Shown here in pieces: positions 11,399 to 22,060 of a stretch of 64,000 nt of DNA. The position numbers and the translations under genes were made by a program. Numbering within the stretch: the stretch's first letter is position 1; every line of letters starts with the position of its first letter. Source of the stretch: Vitis vinifera (Eukaryota; Streptophyta; Magnoliopsida; Vitales; Vitaceae); contig NC_081806.1 in NCBI RefSeq assembly GCF_030704535.1, forward strand, positions 4,599,001 through 4,663,000. Direction: 5' to 3'. The notes beneath the pieces are model-generated. The model saw nothing but the letters and a program-made list of their open reading frames with translations, did not search any database and was not told the DNA's origin.

Positions 11399-11724
11399 TT
11401 CTCCTTTTTCTCCTTTTCTTTTCTCTCTAGTCGGTTCCTACCTTCCCGGGCAAGCCATCACCTGCTTCCCTGTTTCCGCAGTCAGCAACATGGCTTCCTT
11501 CATCAGCAGCATGACATCTCTTGCAGTTGGTCCCACGCATGGAGAGGGGTCCCCCCACACCGCTCGGGTGCTGCCAGGTCCTCTAATATATATATAAAAA
11601 AAAACTCAATACCCATTGGCTCTTCAAAGGGGGTCTACACTACCGTATATTTGTAATAACTTCTTCTACTACAATAATTTAAGCATAACTTTTTTAAATT
11701 ACTGTACTATTGAGAAAGGTCCCC

Positions 11725-12046
11725 GCTCCACCACCATCCACTACTTCACACACCCCTACTTTATACACCACTCAACCGTTACATCACTTCACACACCACT
11801 GCACTACTCCGACGGTTTGACACTTCACACAGTTTGCACTCGTGCACCACTTCATACAATTTTACCATTTTAGATGGTATTGTCACTTCTAAGGTTCAAA
11901 AACACTTCAACATTATTATTATTTTTAGTAAACAAACACCCCTACCCTACACACACATAAAATATTAGATATATAATAAAATAAAATAAAACTATGAATT
12001 TATTAATTGTTATTAGCAGTAAATTATTATTTTTGCATAAAATATA
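11725..12046. other. Spacer of the outer foldback element (middle part)
   Basis: This segment lies between the hairpin element and the second LTR-like insertion. Its first part resembles 6,560-6,607 in direct orientation (CACTACTTCACACA and CACCACT phrases recur). Once the two insertions are removed it joins 6,535-6,607 on the left to 17,061 on the right. No gene is visible. Confidence 0.5.
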
Positions 12047-13242
12047 TGTGGACCCCATATTTTGGCTCATGCGTTTCCACTCGATGGTGTGCTTAATTTT
12101 TATTTGAAAAATGATTTATTTATTTATTAGAAAATGACTTGGAATCGCCACTTATTTTTGTTTTATTTTTAAAGGATAAACAAAATAAGAAATAAAAACC
12201 CTAAGTGTGACTCCTTATTTTGGAAAAGGTAGTCTGTGAAAAACCGGATCGGGTTTGGGGGTCAGATTACTTATCGGGAAGGTACGGTAAAGACCGTAGC
12301 ACCCCTTTAAGTCCCTAAGGTCGGGTCTCTACTAATGAAATGAAGCTGACATGATAATCAATGAAACAATCAATGAATATTCAAATCGATCATGCACATA
12401 TGAGTATCAGAATATGCAATAGAGAATAACCAAAGTGGAAGTGGATGCGTACCTGATCAGCAAACGATAACGCGCTATCACAAAGTGAGATTAGTGCATA
12501 GTAATGAACATAAAGTATGTCACTCATATCACCAAAACGGATAAAGAAGCACCAATAGCACACATGATATTTCATTCAAATTCATTCTTATTTTGAAGAA
12601 AATTTATTTGATGTAGGGCCCCCACCAAAGCCCATTTTATTTTGGCATGAACTAATTTCATAAATTCCATTATTTGGTATTATGAAATTTGATTCTTTAC
12701 TTACTTTAAAATATTTTGAGAATCAGAGAAAATTCGAAAACGACTTGTCGGAAAGAAAATACAACCAATTTTATTAAAAACGGAATGTTATGGGAACCTA
12801 AAAAAATGCTAAGGGTAAAAATGGAAGAATTGAAATCCGAAAATTTATTTGAAGAATATTATTTGGGAAGACAATCACTTTTAAAATTAAAGATAGTGAA
12901 CCTGAAGGTGACACATGGCCTAGAGTGACCATTCAGACCATGCCAGGGTGGATATAGGCTGTCATTAAGGAGAAAGGTCCTCAGCTGGGTGCAATTGTGT
13001 TGAGATTCCTCTATTGACGCTGGGAATGCTCTCATTTAATGAGGAGAAATCTCAATGTGAAGTCAGCTCATCTTCAATGGAAACACATCATGAAGACCTC
13101 TGGTAGCTTAGGGACCTTTTAACTGTGCGCTATCTGAAGTTCCAATCATCATCGAATGAGGCCTCATCGGAGATTCATTTGAAAATTTTGTATCACTGGT
13201 TGCATGGCCGCACATTACACGTGTCATGTCCTTCTAAAATTT

Positions 13243-13488
13243 TCAATCCGCCAGCTTGCAAGGCAATTTTCTGATGGCTATAGGCCATTGTGCCTGAGCT
13301 AGAATATTATTCTGCTCTAATTTTGCCTGTTCTCTGCCAACTAGGGCATGATGCGTTGTAGGAGTTGTATCACCTATTTTCAAGTCATGGAGCGCAGCAC
13401 AAGCAATGTCAGTCACAGCTGAATCCTTCACAGGAACTCCCTCAAACATAATCCCACCCAACGCCATCTCATTACTTGTCTCCTCAAC
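13243..13488 (-). pseudogene. Captured fragment of U2AF65 splicing factor
   Basis: The minus-strand frame reads VEETSNEMALGGIMFEGVPV, then VTDIACAALHDLKIGD, then EQNNILAQAQWPIAI. These match, in order, two separate parts of the plant U2AF large subunit: the end of RRM1 (typically VEEASNAMALDGIIFEG) and the end of RRM2 with the following helix (typically VTDIACAALNG-K-GDKTLTVRRA). The region between the two parts is missing, so this is a spliced or deleted fragment. The upstream glutamine-rich residues in the same frame are not assigned. It is not a functional gene. Confidence 0.75.
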
Positions 13489-13867
13489 ACTTATTCGGCC
13501 AAGGACCCGTCGCAGCAGCTGAAGTTGCTGCTGCTGCTGTGTTGACGTTCTCTGCCGGCTGTGCCGGAGCCGGCATAGAGCTTCAAGGAGGGCCAAGAAG
13601 TCCTCTTCCCTGTTGGTACTTGGGTCTGTCGCTGCTCATCTTCATTGGGGATTCATTTTCGAGGGTTTCTAGGTGAATCCAACTACCAGAAACTATAGAG
13701 AGCTGAAAGGAGGCTCCACAGTTAGCTCGGAGGGCCTTCCCATTGAACGGGTCACAACCTCCACTTAATCAGAGAAACAACACCCCATCTAAAGGCCATA
13801 GCTGATCAGCAATGCAACCAGGCTATCTGGGTCCTGGATCGGGTCGTGTCAAAGACCTTGTATATAA

Positions 13868-13999
13868 TTTTCCTCATGCAGCTTCGAGAGCATTTTAGGT
13901 CAAGAACAGTCAAAGTTGTTAAGCATTTAGCTGCTGCTCTTTGAGCTTTCCAACTGACATCCTCATCATCTATATATTCGGTAGCATTCTCATTATCCT
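13868..13999 (-). pseudogene. Captured fragment of CAND1
   Basis: The minus strand reads [22 protein letters not shown] and, after a one-base shift, PKMLSKLHEE. This matches the HEAT-repeat protein CAND1 (cullin-associated, NEDD8-dissociated), which in plants has [20 protein letters not shown] followed by RPEMLSKLYEE. Only about 45 residues are present. The frame is shifted and it runs directly into the IWS1-like fragment next to it. Confidence 0.75.
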
Positions 14000-14166
14000 C
14001 CTCCGCCTAAGGAATATCACCAGAGAAACGTACTTCGCGGTCACTCCCAAATCGGTCAGCAGGGTCGACACCACTATCATCTATGAAGTTAGATCCTCCA
14101 GAGTCCTTGGACCCTTGTGATCATCCTCAGAATCTCCTCTTGCAATCATATCCCAAAGCTTTTTCA
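14000..14166 (-). pseudogene. Captured fragment of IWS1-like elongation factor
   Basis: The minus strand reads KLWDMIARGDSEDDHKG and, after a one-base shift, NFIDDSGVDPADRFGSD and then P-stop-AEE. Plant IWS1 (partner of SPT6 in transcription elongation) has the acidic stretch MW-IA-GDSEDD followed by NFIDD-GVDPADRYGSD and PQAEE. The match is from memory of the family. The frameshift and the TAG in place of the glutamine codon show it is dead. Confidence 0.65.
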
Positions 14167-14290
14167 TCTCCGGTGACTCAAACAGATGCGAAACCTCACT
14201 CTGATCCACATCTATAAGCATGCCTGTCACTTTAACTACCATCTCGTGCTCCAGCTGATCCATGAGAGAGTACAAACTTTCACCTTGCAT
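14165..14290 (-). pseudogene. Captured MLLE (PABC) domain of poly(A)-binding protein
   Basis: The frame starting at the ATG at 14,290 encodes GESLYSLMDQLEHEMVVKVTG, then MLIDVDQSEVSHLFESPE. This is the C-terminal peptide-binding MLLE domain of cytoplasmic PABP, typically GE-LYPLV-QLE---AAKVTGMLLEMDQTEVLHLLESPEAL. The characteristic KVTGMLxExDQ core is conserved. The frame then runs straight into IWS1-like sequence, so the join is chimeric. Confidence 0.8.
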
Positions 14291-14800
14291 TGTTCTTTGC
14301 TATGGCCAAGGCACAGTGGGCATCATCTGAGAAATCCACATATGCCAGTCCCCTCGATTTTCCAATGAACTAGTCCTTCGATATTCGAATAGCTATGACT
14401 CCACCAAACATCACGAAAGAAAACACGAAGATGTTCATAATTTGTCTCAAAGGTCCAGGTTTAATATGAAAGCTGTGCACTGGTCCGAGTAGTTGTTCTT
14501 TTCATAGCTGGGGCCTTTCATTTGTCTCTTGCTCATATCACTTGGCTTGTCATCTTTAGCTTTGAGCTCTGGCTCTCCATTTGGTGCAACTACGTTTTCC
14601 AATTCAACTCTTCCTTTTCCACCAACTTTCTTTGGGTTTTGAGCAGAATCTTTCTGCCGCTTGGCTGGAGGTTGTTCATCAGTTCTACTGGAGCTTGACT
14701 TTTTCTTCACACGGGCATTTTTCTCATGGGGATTCTCTGTCTGATCTGTTGATGCAACTGCACTTTCTCCCTCAGTCTCACGGTATTCCAATCTGTTTCT
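14291..14800 (-). pseudogene. Captured fragment of SART3/PRP24-like U6 snRNP factor
   Basis: The minus strand encodes PPAKRQKDSAQNPKK, KGRVELENVV, MKGPSYEKN and CTAFILNLDL. In other frames it continues TNYEHLRVFFRDV, GGVIAIRISKD, then FIGKSRGLAYVDFSDDAH. This is the linker and first RRM of the SART3/PRP24 family, which recycles U6 snRNP. At least two frameshifts and one stop (after RISKD) interrupt it. It is the longest cargo piece and the first in its own reading direction. Confidence 0.75.
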
Positions 14801-16380
14801 ACGGATGCTGCAACTGACGCCATGGCCTCAGGAACACGAATGGAATCCAGTTGGCAATGGACCCAATGGAGGTCTCCCAATGGGTTTACTTTAAGAACGT
14901 CTTGAGGGCTCAAAGGATATTGTGGGACTTGGACTTGGGACGCCACCTGGAGAGAGTATCACGATGAAAAAGGAACACGCGGCAGTTATGATGGATGGGT
15001 CAAAGTTCCATGGCTTGAGGCAGCAACTGGGTGAGAGATTGATCTGACACGGGTGCATTTTGTATAGGAGCAGAAGGCAGCATGAAGTGTGATGAGCGAT
15101 ATATGGCATTGGATATGTTGGAGTGGTAACTGTGGGTATGATATTAGTATGAAGAGATGGTCAGTGGGTATGAAATAATGAAGATGGGGTGGTGAGGAAA
15201 AGAATGGGTGAGTAATGTGTCAATGCATGGGGGTATGGGTGATATAGGATATGATCAGTGGGAAGGAAAAGGGTTCAATGGGCTTAGAAATATGTGGCGG
15301 CATGCATGGCATGGGATGTATCCATAGCTGTTGCTGAGGCGCTTGTGCTTCCATCTCTTCCACATCTGGGTTGCCCAAAGAACTGCAACCCAGCTGTTTG
15401 AGGCGGGAAATCATCGGAAGCATTGGTGTACCCATCTTTCAGACTCCATTATCGACCGGCTTGAAGGCACTATTTTGGTGATGACTTGAAGAGGCTAGGG
15501 TCATTTCATCATAAAAGGAACTACATCTGAGACAAACCCAATAACGACCTTTGCAAGAGAAGCAATAGCCAAAGCTGATGAGACCTCGCCAGACGAAACC
15601 ACAAGAGCGAGAACCAACACTAGATCACTCTTGCTCGTCGCTACTGTGGGGCCATGCATGGATAAAGTAGACATAGAAAGGGGTTGGGAGTGATGGATAT
15701 GACAATCGGGTCCACTGCTGGGAGTGGGCATTAAGTGGAATTAATGGGCCTGAAGGAATAGATCCAGAGGTAATGTTTGATGAACCCGGGGGTAGTCATG
15801 GTCCATATCACATTAACCTCATGATTCTACACCAATATTCATAGTATAGCCTTGAAAATCACAGCAGCAGCTTCAAACGACAAAACGAACGTCATCTCGA
15901 ACAATGGAACCTCTCCCTCGTTTATTTGCCGCGAGAACCCGTAGTAAACTACTACAATAACGACCACGGAAGTGATCCCCAAAACGACTCGACATCACAC
16001 CATCATGCCTCGAGCGTAGAGAGAAAAGTTGTCATCACAGGCTTCTCACCGCTCTATTGTGACTAACAGCCGTATTTACTTATTGTATCATCTCATACTC
16101 TCCCTTTGATACCCAAAACTGAGCACCCCTTCAACCTGTATAACCTCTTATCTACTCACCCTAGTAACAAAGCTTTGGAGATGCCGACTGTGCAGGATAG
16201 TAATGCATGGCCTTCCCAAGATGTGAACGTCGTATTTCCGATTGGAAATCCCCATAAACTGAACCCTCAGCTCTGATATTCAGCATCATCAACGTACCAG
16301 CAACAGGGAAACAAAATGGAAGAAAAGGAGCCAAAACAAAAACGGGGGAAAGATAAACGAGGAAAGAAGTAAAAACATGA
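14801..16380. other. Unassigned part of the cargo in LTR-like insertion 2
   Basis: The stretch is more GC-rich and codon-like than the surrounding repeats and may hold more captured pieces. One plus-strand run, 14,890-15,046, reads KDIVGLGLGTPP and then MKKEHAAVMMDGSKFHGL, and looks like coding sequence. I cannot name it. Minus-strand frames at 15,220-15,435 and 15,501-15,731 have no domain I recognise. From 15,780 to 16,380 nothing is identifiable. Confidence 0.4.
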
Positions 16381-17060
16381 ATGTATTAGAGCCTCATTTC
16401 AGGTGATATCCATGGGCTAATACAAGTGAGGAGATCCCAAGCTAGAGTTACAAAATACATGAGAAACAGAGTCCCATAAACACCAAGCCAAATCATAAGG
16501 ATAACAGCAAGATCAACAACAACAACAAGAAGATGATCCAGAAAATCAACGAAAATCAACATATAATCCAACCCAAACTGATGAGCAATGCAAAGCAAAC
16601 CAAAATGAGAAGAATACGAATCAAAGTAAGCAAGAAAATCGCCTCAAACTCACCTGCGGCTGCTCTCTTCTCCTGTTCTCGCCTTCTTCAAGCTTCACTC
16701 TCAAAAAACCTCTCTGTCCTCTCCTACCGAAAACGCCCCCTTGCTCCTCAAAACTCCCCCCTTCTGGCAGCTCTTCCAGCTCCGAAAGAAACAAAACTCT
16801 CAGGAACTCCCCCCCTTCCGCAAGCCACTACCCACTCTCCTATTCGCCCCCTCAGCAAGCATGGCCTCCCAACCACCAGCATGGCTCTACAACCACCAGC
16901 ATGGCTCCCATTCTCTCCTGCCACCTGTCCTGTGCTGCTCCTTCACTTGGGAGGTGGCCCCCCCTTTCACTTCAAAGAAATGCTCAAACCAAGCTCGTCC
17001 CCGGGTGGTCCCAAAATCTAAGGAAAAACTATTATTTCCTTTGGTATTTAAGGGTCTATA

Positions 17061-17800
17061 ATATGATTTCAAAAATATTAAAATTATGAATTTATTTTAT
17101 ATATTTTTTAAAATTAATATTATTAGTAAATTGTTGAAAAAATTATTATAAAATATTGAAATTCTAAAATATTGAACATAAATTGATGACACACGTTAAT
17201 ATTTTGTTGCTTGTTGATTTATTTGTATTGATGATGCATGTTAGTTTGTATTAGTTGTTAGTGATTTATATTAGTGACATATGTTGTTAGTCTATAGTTT
17301 GCTGATATTCATGGTTGTTATTTTGTTTGTTGTTAGAATGTTTGTTGGTTTATTAGTTTATTTATATGGATAAGGTATTAATTTTTTTTTTTAATAGTAG
17401 TTGATATTTGATCATTTATCATTTGAATCCTTTCCATTGTTTAGGAACTGAACATATTAATACAAGTAATAGGGTTGATATTTTTTTGGTTGTTAGATAT
17501 ATGAAGTTATGAACAAGGTTGTTGGTTTTCTATAATTATGATAGTAGATAATTTAGTATTTAAAATATTTGATTATTAAGGATTGAACAGAAATCGATAC
17601 AAGTTATTAGTTTTTATATCTATGATGTACTGTCTTTGAATTTCAAGGCTTTTATAAGTTGGATATATGCTTTTTGAAAAGATGTTTTCTTGATTTTCTT
17701 TTTATAATTTTTTATTTGAACGATTTTCTTAAAACTTATGACATTAAAAATTGCAAATAGATAAAAAAAAAATTATATAACAAAAAAAATTTATTTTCCT
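17061..17800. other. Spacer of the outer foldback element (right part)
   Basis: AT-rich, non-coding sequence with a GT-rich patch at 17,190-17,370 (TTGTTG and GTTAG phrases). It joins 12,046 on the left once LTR-like insertion 2 is removed. No gene or RNA is seen. Confidence 0.4.
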
Positions 17801-18870
17801 CAAAATTTTTCTTAAAAATTAGAACCAAGCAAAATTATTTATTTTGTAAATAATTATTTAATTAATTAAAAAATTAAATTGATAATAACTTTATTTTTTA
17901 TAAACTCAATTTTCACATAAAATTAGTAATAGTTTTTTTTCCTTAATCTAAAAGTGAAACGAACAAAAAGTAACCGATAAAGTTTAAAAATTAAAATATT
18001 TATTATTTATCTGAGAAATAAAAAATAATATAAAACTAAAATAATTTTTATTTATAATATGAATTAATTAAATTAATTTAAAGATAAAATTGGAGATAAA
18101 AACCAAAATATTCTTAATCAATATCTAACTTAATATAAAATAGTATTTTTTTAATATCAGTTGCTAAACATAAATAATTTATGCTTTTATAAATAGATTG
18201 ATAAATAATATATCCCAATAATTATAAATATTTTTATACATTGAATTTGGTAAATAAAATTGATTAATTTTATAATAATTATATTATCTTTATACTACGT
18301 CATTTAAAAATCGAGATAAAAACCAAAATATTGTTTTAGTCAATATGAGATGGTAAATATAATTTATACTTTTATAAATATTATAATTACAAATGATATA
18401 TCGATAATAATAAACATAAAATCAATTAATTTTACAATACATATATTTATAATAATTTTATTATTACAATATGTTATTAGTTAAAATATTATTAAAAATA
18501 AGAAAACATGAAAAAATTAATTTTTTTTTAAATCGTTTCCCACATGATTTTTTTTGTTGAAAAATTAAATAAATAATTTTTACCTATAACTTTTTATAAA
18601 AAAAATAATAAAAAGAAATCGTCTCTTCAAAAGACAATTTTAACATAAAGTTTTTTTTAAAGAATTTTTAGAAATTGTTTCTTTAAGAGAGAAACGATTT
18701 TTACCTATAATTTTTTTTTTAAAAGAAAATGAATCGTCTCTTCAAAAGATGATTTTTAGGTCAAATCTAATTTTTCTTTTCCATTTGGCAAAAACTACAA
18801 TAAATTTAAAATTATTTTTTTTCAATGAATTGTTTTTTTAAATTATGTACACTTGTAAAAAATCCTCACA
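17800..18870. repeat. Right arm of the outer foldback element
   Basis: The arm is the inverse of 5,640-6,330, with a partial internal duplication (see the left arm). Palindromes with the core CGTCTCTTCAAAAGACAA or close variants lie near 18,617, 18,685 and 18,732. The end, 18,785-18,868 (TTTGGCAAAAACTACAATAA through TTTTTTAAATTATGTACA), is a diverged relative of the inner hairpin element's right terminal repeat at 11,638-11,724. Inner and outer elements therefore belong to one family. Confidence 0.6.
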
Positions 18871-18993
18871 AACTTTGTGGCCAAATTATATCGTTGTATT
18901 AAAAAAAAGCGTGCAGGCAACGCAAATTGAAAGCCTAAAACCACCTAATTTGAATGTTTCTAAGGAGAATAGAAGAGTAGGCTTTTGTTTGAT

Positions 18994-21900
18994 TGTAGAC
19001 CCTCAGTTTTGGAGATATTTTGGACCACATTTTTACCGCCTTTTAGAGATTTTGGGCAACAGGTGTGTGGAAGATAGTGGGTTGGCAAAAGACCTTTACT
19101 TGAGGGAACCAGAAGAAGAAAGAGAATGAGAGGGAAAATCAGAACAAAGAAAGGGAGGAATTCGTGAGTTTTTTTTACTAACTTTTGTTAGAGAGGAGCT
19201 CTCCTAGTGCGAGCATTGTGAATTTTCTATTCATATTACTCATTATGTTGTTCTTCATGCATGTAATGAGTACATTTGTTCTCAATACAAATACATTTGT
19301 GACCTACTAACGAAACACAATATGCTTGGTGCTAATGCAGTTTCCACCCCGATTTCCTCCAACATGTCCCTTAAGTTGCATGATGGGGCCCTTCCAACTG
19401 ATCCCACTAAATACCGTCAAGTCATTGCTTCTATACAGTACCTTTCCCTCACTCGACTTGATATATCTTTTGCAGTGAACAAGCTCTCTCAGTTCATGCA
19501 CCGCCTATCCATTACTCATTGGTCTGCAGTTAAGAGGATTTTTTGGTATCTTAAAGGCACTATTCATCTTAGCCTATTTCTTTGAAAGCACTCGCCACTC
19601 ACTCTCTATGCCTTTGCAGATGCTGATTAGGTGGGAAACTCTAATGATCGCACTTCCACATCTGCCTATGTCGTGTTTCTTAGGTGTAACCCAATTAGTT
19701 GGAGCTCTAAGAAACAAAAAATAGTGACTCGATCCTCCACTAAAGTGGAATATTGAGTTGTTGCTACCATCGTAGCTGAAATCAATTGGGTACAAAACTT
19801 ACTTTATGAACTTCATGCCCAGTCTTCCTCTACTCCAACAATTTACTGTGACAATGTGGGCGCCACATATGTGTGTGCCAATCTTGTCTTTCATTCTCGC
19901 ATGAAACACATTGCCATTGATTTCCACTTTGTTCGTGATTAAGTGTCTAAGAAATTGCTGTGTGTCTCTCATATTCATACTTTTGAACAATTCGCTGACT
20001 CTCTCACAAAGCCCTTACCTCGCCTTTGATTTTTAAATCATCGCTCTAAGATTGGCATCCAGGATGGAAGCTCAATCTTGCGGGGTCATGAAAGGAAAAC
20101 CCGTTGACCTTGACCTATATATTTTTGGTAGCAAACACTACCCATATTCTCTGTCAATCTCCTACCAATCTCGGTTGTAATATACATATTCTTTATCAAT
20201 CCCTTACCAATCTCGATTGTAATTTACAGTCCACACATATCTCTTATAACCAGTATATAATACAATGAATCACAAAGGAATAATATGTTCTCATTTTTCT
20301 ATTCTTTCTATAAACCTAATAGTTTTTGCATCTGAAAGCTCAAAGTCAGAAGCTTCAACAGCAAATTCACAAAGCTTCAAGGAACTATATCTGTCACCCA
20401 AAGAAAATCTTATGCAGTTAATGTTTTAGAGATTTCTTTGTTCATTCTAATTCTAACAGTAGAACCGATGAGAGTTTGCATGGCCACCTTCAGCATGCTA
20501 AGTCACAGTCCCATGCGAGCCATGTTCAACCTTGATTACATTGCACGAGCCTAGCCTGAAGAAGGGTTCGATCACCAGGATTTGTTGGAATAAGGTGACA
20601 ACAAAAAAGTTTATTCCCCGACCCATAGAGATAAGGTTTGGTAAGCCTAATAATTCCACTTATTTGGTCGTATACACTTCACAAGGTGAAACATGAATTG
20701 TGTATGTTTCCCATCCAACAATTTGATAATGCCTCAAGGTTGCTTGATGTTCTGTGTCTGTGCCTCTAGTCATGTAGGATGGGGTTTGTGTAACATCCAT
20801 GTTCAGGTTGGTAAATGCAACCAGTCTTTTTATACTCATTGGAGGCCATGAATGTGAAGGAAAATGTGTTTGTTTCTGGACCAAATGTTGGTGGAAAAAG
20901 TCAGTGGACACGAGTATGGGTAAGGTACTCTAGGTTGCGAACCTATTTTTTGCTGGGGCATGCAGATTTCTGTGATTGAGCTTGCTAGATTTGTTTTGGG
21001 CATGAAAAGAGTGAATGCTAAAGAGTTTTAACACCTAGACACCTGATCACATTATACTATTCATACCAGAGAGTCCAATAACACATATGGGAAACACCAT
21101 GAGACTAGGATCCCGAAGAACACTGTTCAAGACTCCTGATTTTATTACTTTAAGACTGTATCATAATTCAGAGTATGTGAGTGAACCATTAGAACTTGAG
21201 CAAAGTTAAGGGGATTTGAAGACCATATCCAGTACTCACTTCTAGCAACTGTCCGCCCATTTCCCACGTGCCTCATCTTCTTAATTCTTCATCCCTATTT
21301 TCTTCATCTTTGCTTTTGAAAATTGATTTTCAGAAGTTTGGTTTTTAGATAATTTTAATTCCTTTGTTTGCTCATTCTCAGATTTTCCTTGGGCGATAAA
21401 ATACTGATTTTAAAAAATTGTTCGCTGCCATAGTTCTCTTCCGGCATGCATTTTCATATTTTCTTTGATTTTTATTTATTTTTTCTTGATTTTAAATAAA
21501 CATGAATGAATTTTCATAGTTCCAAAATAATAAAATTTGTAGGATTAATTTATGCAAAATCAATAAGACATTGGTGGGGCCCAACATCTGTGATTGAACA
21601 TTGATTGACTTTGATTTGCTTTGTGACACATGTGATTATTTTGTATTCGTTTACTAACATTTGTTTTCCACGAAGCAATCAACTCACTACTCGAGTACAC
21701 ACCTTGTCTTTTTTATTCATTTGATTATTTCTAAATTGATATTCTTTTGGTATTCATGTTTAATCTATCAATTGCCCCACTTGTTTTAACTTAATTAGTA
21801 TAGACCTAATTCTTAGGGCTTAAAGGGGTGTTACCTAATTCTTAAGGTTTAGAAGGGTGTTACGGTCTATCACTATACCTTCCTAATAGATAATCCAATC

Positions 21901-22060
21901 CTTAAACCAGACTTGATTTTTTTACATATCAATTTTTTTTTTTAAGATAAAACAAAAATAAATGGCTACTTCAAACTTAATTTTCTTAAATAATTTTTTT
22001 AAAATAAAAATGAGTTTCATCATTCGCGTAGAAACGTATGTGTAAAAATACGGGTCCACA
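18994..22060 (-). mobile_element. LTR-like insertion 3 (3,067 bp), inverted
   Basis: On the minus strand the element begins TGTGGACCCG at 22,060 and ends GAGGGTCTACA at 18,994. The perfect pentamer TTGAT flanks it at 18,989-18,993 and 22,061-22,065. Its first 600 or so bases (22,060 down to about 21,450) are a diverged match to the 5' ends of insertions 1 and 2, including ATTTTTGTTTTAT, a GGGAAGGTA-type line, GGTCTATACTAAT and TTGGGCCCCACCAA. A copia fragment lies inside. The segment 20,300-21,450 is non-coding and unassigned. Confidence 0.75.
19311..20065 (+). pseudogene. Copia reverse transcriptase end and RNase H fragment
   Basis: The frame starts in the C-terminal part of a Ty1/copia reverse transcriptase (VSTPISSNMSLKLHDG, then RLDISFAVNKLSQFMH) and runs through RNase H ([43 protein letters not shown]). 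Stops interrupt it after LSLFL and at three later sites. Gag, protease, integrase and most of the RT are missing. The following 20,066-20,330 may be the remains of its 3' end. It sits inside LTR-like insertion 3 and is unrelated in sequence to the complete copia at 31.8 kb. Confidence 0.85.

Larger units (their letters stand above)
8749..11639 (+). mobile_element. LTR-like insertion 1 (2,891 bp, probable solo LTR)
   Basis: The insertion begins TGTGGACCCC and ends GGGGTCTACA, so it has TG...CA tips that form a short inverted repeat. It is flanked by a perfect 5-bp duplication, CTACC, at 8,744-8,748 and 11,640-11,644. It interrupts the arm of the hairpin element exactly. The first 680 or so bases are shared with 12,047-12,720 and, inverted and more diverged, with about 21,450-22,060. 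No gag or pol is present, and no second LTR is seen in the interval. A solo LTR of a large Ty3/gypsy-type element is the simplest reading; a non-autonomous element is possible. Confidence 0.8.
6608..11724. mobile_element. Foldback (hairpin-array) DNA element, interrupted by an LTR-like insertion
   Basis: The element has terminal inverted repeats of roughly 80 bases: 6,608-6,692 pairs with 11,638-11,724 (left start GGACTTTTCTCAATAGTACA). Inside these, 6,685-6,850 pairs with 8,600-8,748, including the GGAGA-rich tracts. The octamer GCTCCACC lies directly outside both ends (6,600-6,607 and 11,725-11,732) and is a likely 8-bp target duplication, although the two tips differ by 2 bases. Removing the inserted 8,749-11,639 restores a contiguous right arm of a roughly 2.2-kb palindromic element. 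It codes for nothing recognisable, so it is non-autonomous. An 8-bp duplication would suit a hAT-type transposase, but the tips are not diagnostic. Confidence 0.7.
12047..17060 (+). mobile_element. LTR-like insertion 2 (about 5.0 kb) carrying captured gene fragments
   Basis: The element starts TGTGGACCCC, like insertion 1, and its first 680 or so bases are homologous to 8,749-9,430. It ends GGGTCTATA, one base off the CTACA end of the other two members. The flanking pentamers ATATA (12,042-12,046) and ATATG (17,061-17,065) match at four of five positions, so the duplication is probable but eroded. No gag, pol or internal LTR is present. Its centre (about 13,240-14,950, perhaps to 15,800) is a patchwork of broken host-gene fragments. 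The segment 15,800-17,060 has no recognisable gene and ends in a CT- and GC-richer stretch like that in insertion 1. Confidence 0.65.

Noticed and set aside
10978-11597. Overlapping ORFs of 150-176 codons on both strands (CMCCP and MHVLP repeats)
   Set aside because: They are by-products of the 171-bp tandem repeat, with no domain and similar openness in several frames.
16533-17061. Plus-strand ORFs of 106 and 162 codons, proline- and serine-rich
   Set aside because: Low complexity at the 3' end of an LTR-like element; no recognisable domain and no gene context.
5640-18870. A CACTA-type transposon (several CACTAC phrases near 6,570 and 11,745)
   Set aside because: The phrases are internal and no CACTA...TAGTG end pair with a 3-bp duplication could be placed.
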